A stretch of 64,000 bases of DNA, taken from Struthio camelus (lineage: Eukaryota; Chordata; Aves; Struthioniformes; Struthionidae). This document shows, piece after piece, positions 1 to 11,794 of the stretch (position 1 is the first letter of the stretch; every line of letters starts with the position of its first letter). The notes beneath the pieces are model-generated. The model searched no databases. It saw only the letters and a list, made by a program, of their open reading frames with translations, and was not told where the DNA came from. The stretch is taken from contig NC_090942.1 of NCBI RefSeq assembly GCF_040807025.1, positions 68,404,911 through 68,468,910 of the forward strand, given 5' to 3'. The translations under genes were made by a program, and so were the position numbers.

Positions 1-952
1 GAGTTTAACTGTTTGCTAAGCAAAAGTGATCTTGTCAGTACATACTTGGCTGTTTTAACTGCTTGCAATTACCATTCCACCAACATAATAACGCGTTTCC
101 ACTTGCTGCTTTTCTGCCAAAAAGTGTCGGTTGCCATGTAGCTATTTAGCAACCTATTGCTCCTGTGAAGTAGGCAGGTGATATTATAGCTATAGTTGTG
201 TAAAAAGACATTGAAGTGCGCATAGGTTACACAATGAAATAATAGCAACTGAGACAAAATCCCAGGAAACTTGATCCTCAGTGATTTAGTTATTTGTTCC
301 TATTCCTGCTTTTAAAGGCATTTTGCAGGCAAGATGGCTTATGTTGGTGTATCTTCATTGACTTCACCACAGATAAGTGGTAGAGAAGAGGAACATGTGT
401 CTTCTGACAGCACAACTGCAGGGCAGGTTTCCATGGGAAACTCACTAACTGATCCCATCAACCACCGTTGATACGTTGTTAATGTTTGAAAATCATTGCA
501 GGTGGCCTTTTGGAAAATTCATTACTCACCCCAGCAGACGGCCCAGTGATGCAACATCCTGACGTAGCCAGGTTTAGGTAATTAGAGTGTAATCTAATTA
601 TACTGTCTAAGAGCTAGGGAAATGAGAACTGAAATGAAATGCAAAAATAGAGAACATCATGGTTTGAGTTGGAAGGAGGGGAAGGAAGAGAAAAGAAAGT
701 TCTGTATATGTGGGAACAAGCCCCTCCTGTATGTCAGGTTCATAAAAGAAAAATGGAATCACAGCCCTCTGGAGATGCAAAATGAGTTATCTATAAACCA
801 GGCTTTATGAACAGCTGGCATTCTGCAATTGTATGGATGGGTTATGAACCTTTTAGCTTACCATCAGTAAAAGAGTGAAAAACACTGCTGGATTAAACTG
901 CTTCTTTGGTGGTTTGTCTGACATATGGTAGTGACCCCAGAAGATATTTGCC

Positions 953-971
953 TTTTTTTTTTTTTTTTTTT
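953..971. repeat. poly(T) run
   Basis: A run of 19 T residues. It is followed by unique sequence with no recognised retroelement body or target-site duplication. Confidence 0.9.
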
Positions 972-2982
972 GGCAAAAATAAAGGCCTCAAATTCTCTGT
1001 CTGAGATATGAGTTGACAATGACTACTCTGAAACCTAGCCTTAAAATTCTTGCTACTGCTCCTGCTGCAGATTTGCTACAGTTGCTAGGAATTTTGGAGA
1101 ACTCCCTGTTGCCTGAGATCAAATACTGCTAGCCTCATCTGAAATAAAACTTATATCACCATCCTCCTGTTTATGAGTGAGACTATGAGGTCATGTAACC
1201 TCACACAAATATGAAGAATATCTATGATGTGCTAATGAAGAATTGGTTGGTGGTAGTGATAGCTATGAAGCTTTTACTTTATTCTGCCCTACATGCCCTC
1301 TTAGCCTTCTTATGCTTCATTTTGCTGTTGAAACTGTTTTGTTACTCCTCAGGAAAGCATATGAGATGACATGCAGAGAGAGAAAACAGTAGAGCCTTAA
1401 AACCCGTTTGTCCAACATTAATTATCTCGTTAATAACACTTCTAACACAGAAGGGAAAAAATTTACCTTCCCTGCTACAATTGAACTCATTCAAATTTTA
1501 ATTCCCAAAGCACCTTCATCCTACTCTCTGTATTTCCATGGCCAGCACTGCAGAAAACAGTTCTTAAGCATGCTGTTTTTGTTGCCAGGATCATGCTTCC
1601 CATGAATCTCAGATCAATATGAGCAAGCAGTGGGTGAGTCTGAAGGAAGTTGCGAGGTTTCTTGCTGGAATTGGGTGAATACATGTAATTCTGTGCTATC
1701 CAAGCCACATTTTTGTGCCCAGCAAAAAGATCAGCACTTAAAATTTCGTGTTTGCACTTTTGGACATGAAAAACATATAGATTGGCCCTTAATTAAAAAA
1801 CATCGGTAGGATATAGCTAGTAGTGGAGGAAAAGGAGGTATCTGAGTGAAGGTAGACGTTATGACCGTCAAATGATCCAGAATGGTATTGTCATAACTGA
1901 ATTACTTCTTTATAACTGATTTTCACTGCTGAATTTTTGCTGGTTAACAGCTCACAAAAATGAACTGGGATTGAGGGAGCTAAAAAAGAGAAGGTGCTGG
2001 AAAGAAAGAAAACAGCAAGTTAGGCCAGGAGAGAGCGAGCTCCTCAGGCTGGGGCTGGAGCTGCAGTGCTGCTCTCTCCCAAGGGAGGCATGGACAAGTG
2101 TGTGAGCTGACTGACCATCAAGAGAGGATCTAATGTATATAATACTGCAGAAAGTATCTGAAATATATGTAGTACTATTGGTTTATGTACATAAATACAT
2201 CATTGTGCGTTCATGTGGATAGCATACGCACATAATGCATTTGCATTGTGTGCACACGTGTATGTGTGTCCCTCTCCATGTTCACAGTCACATACCCTCT
2301 TTAGACTTTCCCTACCAAACCCTACTGACCGAACAGAGCATGAAAGGGATCAGCTTGCCATCAGCGGGTCCATGCAAAACCTCCATCCTTCCTTGTGGTG
2401 TCCGTAGGCGAAGGAAGCCCCAGGGCTGGCTTTCCTTGTGGCTGAGGGAGCTGCTCTGAACGTCTGCCTCCAGAGTGAGGAGAGAGCTGGCCAGCAAGCA
2501 GACCAGCCAATATGAAAATACATGTGCAGTGGCATGTGCAGTCTGGCTCTTGCAAAACATGGGAATAATACAGCTTTGGGCATTGCTCACAGCACGGAAA
2601 CTGGAAATACTGGCTTGTGGCATCAGGAAAGTGTCATGAGATCATGCGTATGTATACTTGGTCATGTAGATGCAGGCTAGATGAGGGACAAAAGAGGAAA
2701 AGGTAGTGTGCGTACCATATCCATATCCCTTACTGAGAAAAAATTGGTTCATGCCATCATTGGAATGGGTAGAAAAGTAGCAAGCTAGGCAGCTCTTTCT
2801 CCCCACTGCACATAGAAATATAACCCTAATGCCTATAAGGGAGGCTCAGGTTTCTTGCTAAGCTTTCCCACACTGACCCACTGGGTTTTTATATATCTTA
2901 AATCAACAGTATCTGGGGTTGTTTAAATTTGGTTAAACTGCACTCTCCACGCAGTAAAAAAAATTGTATTCATATAACCCTT

Positions 2983-3012
2983 TGTGTGTGTGTGTGTGTG
3001 TCTCTGTGTGTG
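2983..3012. repeat. (TG)n microsatellite
   Basis: About nine TG units, a short TCTC interruption, then more TG units. Confidence 0.9.
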
Positions 3013-5380
3013 CCTTGAAAATGGCTCTCAGTGTAGACTGCAGGTGGCCTTGAATACCATCTGTGATTTATTTCTGGAAAGAATTAAAATACCAGCACCA
3101 TTTGTTAGCCTGTTTTTACAGTGAGTCAAGAATGTGCACGGCTGCTTTGCTGCAATTGCCAGGGCTGTGTTTGCTCCTGAAGCCTTGAGTGCCCTTATGA
3201 CACTTGGGTCACTTAGGTCAGGCTTTTGGAGCAATCCCTCTGGTTAGGCATTTGATGAAATATCTTCAGAAAGACTAACATAACACTCTGTGTTAGTGGA
3301 TGCTACAAACTCGAGAGAGATTATATCCAAGCTGTCAGAAACATCTTCCTGCTGTGTTCTTCTAAACCACACTTTGACAATAGGCTTCTGGAGTCTTGGC
3401 TCTCTCATGCATGTGTGTGGTGGCTGTCCTGAAGCTAGATAAAATCGTTAAGTGATTTAATAATAATTGATGGTTGAAAATGGCGTCTGATAACTCACAT
3501 CAGCGACTTAATGGACTCTACAACACAGTGTGTGGGATGATGGCCAAATTACTTCCGCCAGTGTAATTTATTTTTGAACCTGTTCTCTACAAAGCACAAA
3601 TCCCTGCCTGCTTGGGGGTGTACTCCACCTTTGCTCAGTTGTTCTGCTTTGTATTGATCAAATACCAGCCAAGGCCCAAGTTTTTATTTACTTAAAACCA
3701 AAGTGTTGTAAGGGGAACCATAAGCCCTAGTGCAAAAGCAGGATGTATGCAGTTTAACAGCATTAACAGCAATAGAAACTGAGTATTCTCGCTTGGATGG
3801 ACCGGTGTATAGTTTGCCCCTGGGCACTAGTATTCACAGGCAGGATGTCTTCCTGCACTGAGGCTTCCACCTTGGGTGCAGATCCTTCTACTCTATCCTT
3901 CAGGGACTTGCTAACATTTCAAATGCATCAGCTACAAAAATGACTGCTCTGTGACATTCCTGAGCCACTGTGTCTTTGCTCTGAATGTGTGTGTAGTGAA
4001 GTAAATATACATACTTACTGGAGACTGATACTAAAAATTGGGGGAATGGAAGATGCATCCCTACTGAAGCCACAAAGCTATTACCTTATTCGGTTGAGAT
4101 GTCGATCTTGATTTCATGTGAACTGTGTAGATAGAAACTTTAGGGGTGTATTTTGCCCATGTTCAAGCCTGTTTTTTCACTTTAGGCTAATATGAACTCT
4201 ACATCCAAGGCTCAGTTACCCTGTTCCCAGAAGCCCTGCCTTTCCCCCCAACTCTGTTCTCCTTTGTCTTTATGAAATCTTTGGGTAAACATTTTTTTTC
4301 TTGAGGAATGACCAGGTAGCACTGATTATTGCTGTACCTAATCATCAGAGATTTGTCTTTTCCTATCCTTACCAAGGGGCGGCACAAAAATTGCTTTCCA
4401 GTGAGTATCTGTCGTAGGAAAGGATAACCTTGTGACTTTCTGCGAACCACTGGCAGGAGAAGTTGAGGTGCTCAGCTTATCTCCATATGTTTGAATGCCT
4501 GCTTCGAGCAATTTGGGAGGTACTGGAATGGGGCTGCTCTGATTTATATTAGAAACTGAGGCAACCTGTAGACAGCTCAGAGATGGCTGTGACCACAGCA
4601 CTACGGGGCTGGACTACAGCTTCCTCCTGTACATGTGATCTCTGGAAGAGGACAGGCATCACTTTGTCGCATCTACTTAGACAAGATATATATGTCGTTA
4701 TGTAGTCCCCTCATGTTTGGCTGAAGAACTTGGCTGATTGACAGACTCCTGCTTGTTGCTATATTCTGTAGTTTCTCTGGACTCTGTGGAGATGCCTGAG
4801 CTGTTCTCTGTTTCTGTAAGTCAGGCGTATCATGCCTTAATAGTCCTTTGTTGAACCTGAGTGATTTCTAGGATTTTCAGGGTTTACATGGATCCTGCAT
4901 AAATTTTTTATGTGAGAGTGTAAGTAGGTAACCCAGTTCTGATAAACCCACGTTGCCTCGACATTGCAGGAAATACAAGAGTTTAGCGGGAGAGGTTTTA
5001 TTTTTTTATATAAGTTGAGCTTTAACATTGTTTGACATTGAAATACTTTTTTTCTCCTCAGCTCTAAATCTGCAGCTTTTCCCCCTGCCCAAGTTTGAAG
5101 ATTTAATGAAAATTCATAAATATTGTTTAATGTGCTACAGGCTTGTTTCTGTAATGTCATGCTTCTGGATATGCTTTTTTTTAATGGATGCCAGGCTTAA
5201 AGAATTCATGTGGCTTTTGTCAATTTACAGATTAAATATATGCAGTTTCTCTTTTCTTCACAGTTCTCTCCAGTAGGCATTTCCCTTTGTGCTAGGGCAC
5301 AACATATGCTGCTGTGCCCTGTGCTGTGCCCATCAGAGCTGCACAGCCTTGAAGGCTCACCCTGGTAAAAAAAGATTTGC

Positions 5381-6120
5381 CGATGTCTGGGAGCCAGCGG
5401 GCCGAGTCAGCTGCTACTCCTGCTGCTCTGCGCTTCCAGAGAGGGGGAGAAGCAGCATAGCCAGGCCGTTTCTTCCTTCCAGCGATCCCTGGCTGCGATT
5501 CAGCACTTGCTATTTATACCGAATCGGTTTCTGGAGGCCCCAGCTGAATTGGAGATCCCATTTTCGGGGCCACTGAACGTAGATGGGGATTGTCCTCACC
5601 GCAGAGGGCTTGGGCAGAGAGGCGACAGCAAGGGAAAAGGAAGTGTTATTGCTGCTGCTTTACTGATGGGGCATGGAGACCCAGTGGGACGACTTGTCCC
5701 AGGCGCCGTGGGCAGCCGTGGCAGAGCTGAGCGCCGTGTCTCAGCAGCCGTGTCAGTGCTGGCCGTGTGCCCAACCAAGAGCCAGCCGGGACGGCCTGGG
5801 TTGGTGTCTGAAATAGCCGCGGACGCTGCTGGTTGAGCACCCCACGGGCGCCCACGCTAGTTCATGCAACGCTAGCGAGGGTCCCACAGGGCGACCCGTG
5901 GCAGCGGGAAGGAGCCCAGAGGTGCACTGAGGAGCAAATATTAGGGCAGGGTCGCTCCCCACCTTGTTCCCAGCGCTGTATGACGCTGTGAGCCAGCCTG
6001 ATTCGTAGCTGCAAGCATGGCAGTGAACAGGCTGTACCGCTGACCTCGGGACTGGCCGCGGACAGCCGGGGGGCCCGCTGCTTTGTCTGTCCTGCTTTCA
6101 CTGACGATTATGCCGCGGGC
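5381..6120. promoter_or_regulatory. CpG-rich block (CpG-island-like) in a TMTC1 intron
   Basis: I counted about 47 CpG dinucleotides in roughly 740 bases, against about one per 100 bases in flanking intron, with visibly raised G+C. This would plausibly meet CpG-island thresholds. It may be an alternative promoter, an enhancer or an unmethylated intragenic island. A TATTTATA-like string sits inside at about 5511. No exon-like open frame with splice sites was recognised. Confidence 0.5.
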
Positions 6121-6571
6121 TTTCAAAGGAGCCTAAAAGCCTTAGCTCTCACCCTTGCCTGACTTTCAGCAGGATTTCCAGGTTTTTTAAAAAATCCCAG
6201 CCTGCCACAAATCTTCAGGCAAGCTGAAGGGTGTTAGCTTTGAGGAAATACTGATGCACCTTATAAAAGTCTCCAAGAGAAGCAAACTGCCGCTTGATAG
6301 TGCAGGATAGTCTCTCCCTTCATAGAAAGAATTCAAATGCTGTAAATGGGAGGTCTTTTTGAGAAAGGATCTGGCTCTGTGACCTCCAAGTCTCCACATC
6401 ATATAGAGCAGCGTTTAGCAGAAGGTGCCGTGCTATCGTGGGGTCGTAGCGCGAGTCCCTGCCGCTGCAGGAGTGGACCCTGGGGGATGACAATTCTTAG
6501 AAATGCATCAAGTCCACTTTTAAATCAGCCTCACATAGAGCTTTATTGAGAGCTTTCGCAAACACATGGAA

Positions 6572-6600
6572 ATGAATGTGATGTATGATGAATGTGATGT
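6572..6600. repeat. Short tandem duplication, 16-bp period
   Basis: The 13-mer atgaatgtgatgt occurs twice, separated by atg. Confidence 0.8.
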
Positions 6601-7204
6601 AATATTAAAATTGGAAAATTGGCTTGAAATGATATCCTGGAGTAAATATAAAGAGGGTAATATAAAAATTTGGCACAGATGGAACGTGATTCATGTAGCA
6701 TTCTTACTTTTGTTGGCAAAATGATGCCAATAAACTATTATGGCATGTGTTGGCATGGGGCAAAGTGAGTCTTAAAAAACAAATTGCCGTCCTTCCAGCA
6801 TTAATCGGGCTTGTGTGCTTAAGGCCTGATTCTGCACATTTAGTCTGGCTGAAGTCGGTGTTCTCCTTCCACTCTTGTGGACATTGGGTGTTGCAGTGGG
6901 TTCACCCAAGCGCTGCAAGGATTCAGAGCTGGTGCAGGGAGGTGCCTTACAGTATGAGGGAACCGTGAGACAAGGTCTGTCGCGGGGCTCTTCAGCCCCT
7001 GTTCTCCTTTTACCAGAGAAGAGGTAGCACAGCCTGTTTTCTCACAGAAGCCCAGCGGTGATAATTAATCACAGCTGCCTCAAAGGTGAAAAGTTCCTTG
7101 CGAGTGCTAAGTTTAAATGCATTCCTTAATCAAAAATGCATTAAGTAAAAAAACAGGCATGCTGGGTCTCCCCAGCTGAGTGAGTTGCTGATTTTTCCCT
7201 GTAG

Positions 7205-7560
7205 CAGACGCGGGTATGCCTGGAGCCTCTTGGGATATTGTGTGAGAGGATGCAGGCAGCTTTTGCCTTCCTGCCACAGCCATGGCTTGGCCGTTAGGTT
7301 AACCACGTCCAGAGCTGCTTTACTTTCATGTCCCGCATCCGAGGGAAGGCTCTGGCCTTCTTTGCAAAAACCTCTTTTGTCGTGTGGCTGCAGGAGGCCG
7401 CGAGGATCCCTGAAACGTGGCGCTCCAGCCGCTTTCCGTGCAGCTCAGCGCCGGTTCCCCGGATAGTTGTGCGTTAGGCTAGCCCCATCCCCTCTCGTTT
7501 GCTGCCCCGGTGCAACGATGGCTGTGCAGAAACCGTATAACGCTCTCACGAAGAGCAAGT
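7205..7560. promoter_or_regulatory. Second, smaller CpG-rich block
   Basis: About 23 CpG dinucleotides in about 355 bases, a density like that of the block at 5381-6120. It is shorter and no gene structure was seen. It could be part of the same regulatory or recombination-hot segment. Confidence 0.35.
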
Positions 7561-10504
7561 GGGGAGCTGTCATGCTAATAACTTTTGCCCCCCTAATACC
7601 TCTGGCACCAGATCAAGAGCTGCTTAAAGGCAGGACTGTGAACAGAGCTTGCCAATTGTTTAAGTGCTTTCTCCGAATCTGAATTAAAAGAATTAAAATA
7701 CTTGGTGTATTATAGGTTGTATCCGTGACAACAAATTCCCTCTCTTTCCCTTTTTTCTGGATTTGTCTCATAGTATAGACACATGGCCAACAAACAAAAC
7801 CCTTCTTTTTTTTTTTAAACTCATGTTTCAGGTAATAACATAATTAAGCTAAAAAAGCTAAGTAAATGGTCCTCAGCATTTTAATGGCTATATGTTTTAT
7901 ACCTGATGTCTTCTTATGAAACTGGAAGTTTCCTAACTGTGCAAGGCAATAAGGCTTTTGTTCAGTGGTATTAGAGGGAATTTTGCTAGCCTAAAAGAAG
8001 TGGGGATAATTACTAATTACAGGAGTTTTGTGCAGTGTATACCTGTAATAGTTAAAGGGAAAGCTGTTGAAATTTATTCTGACAATTGCAGCAACAGCAC
8101 TGAAGGAATCATTTGAATTATTCATTCTGCAGCAAGGAAGCATCCCACTTGTCTACTTGTCTTCTCTGTAGAATTGAAAGCCCAACCTGATTTAAAATAT
8201 ACTTTTAAGGGTTGGTTTCTTTTTTCTTTCTTAAGGTAATTGTGGCCTTTCAGGACTTTTTTTTCAATCACCTGTGAAAGCAGATTATTAAAAGAAAATT
8301 CTTCTGATTTCTAAAAGAGAGGAGAAACATATTTTTACATACACTGCTTCTTGTAGAAGTATAATGAAATTCAGCTTTCTTTCATAAATAATGCAGCACT
8401 TGCATTTGATTAGGTGAAGCCTAGAGGAATTTCTACCTAATCAGATACATAGCAAGAAGAATATTGCCTGCAGACTGTTACCATCATCAATGGTGGTGGC
8501 AAGGAAAATGCATCTCTGTGTGTGTCCACACAGAAAGCTCTGCTTCTAAAGGGAAGTTATAAAACAATGTATACCTTCTAACAACAGGATTTTTTGCATC
8601 TCAGAATGTCTCAGCTATTTGTAAAACAAGGTCTGGGTTCTGAATATTATTATTACTGTGGCATGAAGGTACTCTAGGTTGGCCAGAGACATCATTGTTC
8701 TGGTAATTTGTTTCTGACTTTTCCAAGAAATAAATGCATGTGGGAAGAGACAGTCTTTGCATCAGAGAGCTTACAGTCAAAATAAGCAAGGTAGGCAATG
8801 GGAAACCATTGGATCTGATTCCAAGAGTCTTGAAAAATAACAGAAAACCCTCAGTAAGATTAAAAGAAAAAAAACATACACATGCCTCCGCTCATTAGAA
8901 TAATACATCATGTACAGCAAAAAGGATAAAAAGCAATTTGCAAATGGTATAGCTGCAAATTTTGCAGAAGCACTTTGAGACTTCTTTAGTAAATGTTGCT
9001 TTCATTAGTCACCTGTGGTCAAGGTTTATGATGCTGTGTAAATTTGGCCACAAGACTTTGTTCTACTCCATTTTTATCCTCAGGAAGTTGCTAATAACGG
9101 CAGTGACTGTGCATGAAGAGAAGGTAGATGGAGTAAGACCATTAGTCCTTGAGTCCACATCCATATTAAACAATAAAAGCCTCATCCTCTGTCCCTGAGG
9201 CCGACTGGCATGAGCTGGTCTGCACTCATTCAGGGAGCACCTCTCCCCCACCGAGAGTGTCTGGCGAAGCCCTTGCTCTACTGCCATAGGAAAGTAATAT
9301 TCCAAATAAAAACATGAAGAACTGAAGCCCAACCCAAAAGCCCAGTGACACTGTCTTATCTCACTGTGCTCAAGTTTATCTCTGAACATGTGTTTGGATA
9401 TGTAAATTTGCAAATGTCGTAACTTCTTTGGGCCAGATGCTGAGCCAGTATAAGTTGACAATTTGTGCTATCTGAGGTTCTGATTTCTCACTTGTAATAA
9501 GTAAACCTAAAACAGCAGGAATAGAGCCTAGGATACATGGGAGACGTGTTAGTGTCCTCTGATTTGCTGTCGAAAGGTTTTAACACTGCGCTCAGAACTG
9601 TATTTATGGAGCTGCTGGTCAGAACTGTGTAGTTTAAAAGTGAAATCTGTTCCCTCTTTTAATCTTAATTGAGTTTTCATTCTTCTCCAAATCAGTCCAA
9701 GCAAATCTCCCGGGCCTAAAATGTCATGGGAGCACTAGAAGCCAAGAGGAGAATTAATTTCTGAAAGTCTGAGAACAAAAACATCAGGTTTAGGGCTGTA
9801 AAATGTTAATCTGTTTCTGACTTTCGCAACAGTTGTCTGAAATACTTTTGCCCGCTCGTAACTCAAGCAACTTCATGCCAGATATTAGAACCTTTTGTTG
9901 TATGTGAGTACTGACAAAAATAATGCATGGCTTCTGTCTTAGCCAAAAGGAAAAAAAAGGCTAGAAAAAATGATAATTTCCAAACCTTTTAAATTAAAAA
10001 CAGTGTCAAAATTCCCATGGAAGAAATAGAAAAAAGGCTGAGCCCTCAGTTATTTGCCCTAAGATAGATAGGATCTTCTTATTTCAAGATCCTGGCCAAG
10101 GTATCGCATACTGATACATCCCACCCAGCGAAGACCAAGCAAGCTTGGTCCTTTCCCTTGCTCCCTGCTATTCCTGTGGGAAGGATTTCCCACAGGCTGC
10201 TTCAGCTCATCAGGCGTGCCGAGTAGCTTCAGGGATGGAAAGTGATGCTATTTCAGTGCTAACTGCAATCTAGCTTTGAATTTCCTACTCTTCCCCTGTG
10301 ACAAGATTAATTAGTGAGCTCTTCAAACATCACTTCAGTGAGCAGTGAATGTAGGTACTGTGGGTGAACAGCTGTGCCACTGGGCAACACAATACTTAAG
10401 ACACCAGCTTGTAACCTGCCCCTCAGTGCTTGCAGCAGGATTGGTTGCCCCTGGGAGATGGGATGTTATCTCTGCATGAGGGATGTTGACATTGTCGTAG
10501 TCAT

Positions 10505-10533
10505 TTTTTATTATTATTAGTTATTATTATTAG
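10505..10533. repeat. (TTA)n microsatellite, imperfect
   Basis: Repeated TTA units with a single TAG interruption. Confidence 0.85.
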
Positions 10534-11650
10534 TGGTTATGAGTTGTGGTCACTACATTTATCTTTAGTTGGTATAGTAGATTAAATTTTAAAAAATATA
10601 TGTTGCCGCATCGTTGAGCACCCTCTTCTCAACTATGTGGTTTTGCAATGCTTGTCTGCTAGGTTTGGAGCTGGGCAGAAAAAGAATGTTGGGACTCCTT
10701 TCTTATTTAGCTGTAGAAAACATCCCATGTTCATTATCAGAGCATGTCCCCTTCTCTCAGAGGACGTGCAAGTTCCTGGCTTCACCCCCAAATCAGACCC
10801 TTGCCAGCCAGAATCACTTGTGCGCTGTGGAACCAAAGTGTGACTGATGCAAATATTGCAGCGGTGTATAAAATGATGAATTATTCATGGTACTTAAATA
10901 CAGAAGATCCCAGGGCTGAACTGACATGACGAAAAACTCCACGTAAAAAACCCATGGGAAGACTTAGATTAAGAACAGTCCCAAACTTGAGAGTCAGGCT
11001 GCATTGTAGAGCCTAAATCTCTTCTTCTTCCTTTAAATGCCTCTCCTCATGCCGTACCCTGCACTATCATGACTAACTACTTTTAACGTCATTATCTATA
11101 TCAATTTCCCATGAATTATAAAGCTGTTATTGGTATTTTACAAATTGGGACCTAAAGCACAGAAACGTCAAATGATTTGTTGTGATTCAAAGTAGAAAAT
11201 CTTCAGGGGCAGCAGGATTTGAGACTAGATCTTCTCAAACTAAAGCCTCGACCATCCTCCCTGTCATGAATAAAATGATCATCTGAAGGACTTCAGAGGG
11301 CAAGCAGCTGTGCACTGTTTCATAACAAGAACATCAGAGGGGGCTTCTGCATATCTTCTTACATAGCTGGTCTCCCTACTTGACTGGGATTTCTGTGGGC
11401 TACTATAATGTGTTTATTTCATTGTCATTATAATTAACTTCAATTTTCATCCTTCTATGACGCAAAGTATCCTAGATGCTAAGTCTTAGCTTTGGTCACT
11501 TTCACCTCTGCTGTTTTCTGGTGAAAAATCTAAGGAAGAGTGTCCTTCCCTTTACCGAGTGCAGAACTGCAGTAGCGGCGGGACTAGCGACTAGCGAGCT
11601 TTATTTGTCAGTTAGTGAGTGTCTGTGACTTGATATTTCAATTTTTCTAG

Positions 11651-11794
11651 GCTGTACCCTCGTCATGCAAGTGCTCTCAACAACTTGGGGACGTTGACCA
11701 AAGACGTGGTGGAGGCAAAGGACTATTACAGACGGGCCCTTCAGTTAAACCCTCAGCACAATCGTGCACTATTCAATCTCGGCAATCTGCTCAA
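11651..11794 (+). CDS. TMTC1: TMTC1 coding exon (first in window)
   Basis: Acceptor ttttctag before 11651 and donor gtaagt at 11795. The exon begins with the last base of a split codon (LYPRHASALNNLG...) and ends with two bases of a Lys codon. It encodes one full TPR unit and the first helix of the next (NRALFNLGNLLK). Confidence 0.94.

Larger units (their letters stand above)
1..11650 (+). other. TMTC1 intron (3' part), no recognised exon
   Basis: The first 11.65 kb must be intron of TMTC1 because the first exon starts in mid-codon. I looked for the preceding TMTC1 exon (the TPR segment before LYPRHASAL) and saw none. Short open frames occur on both strands, but none shows a domain or sensible splice sites. 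Contents: simple repeats, two CpG-rich blocks at 5381-6120 and 7205-7560, and otherwise A/T-rich unique-looking sequence. Confidence 0.75.
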
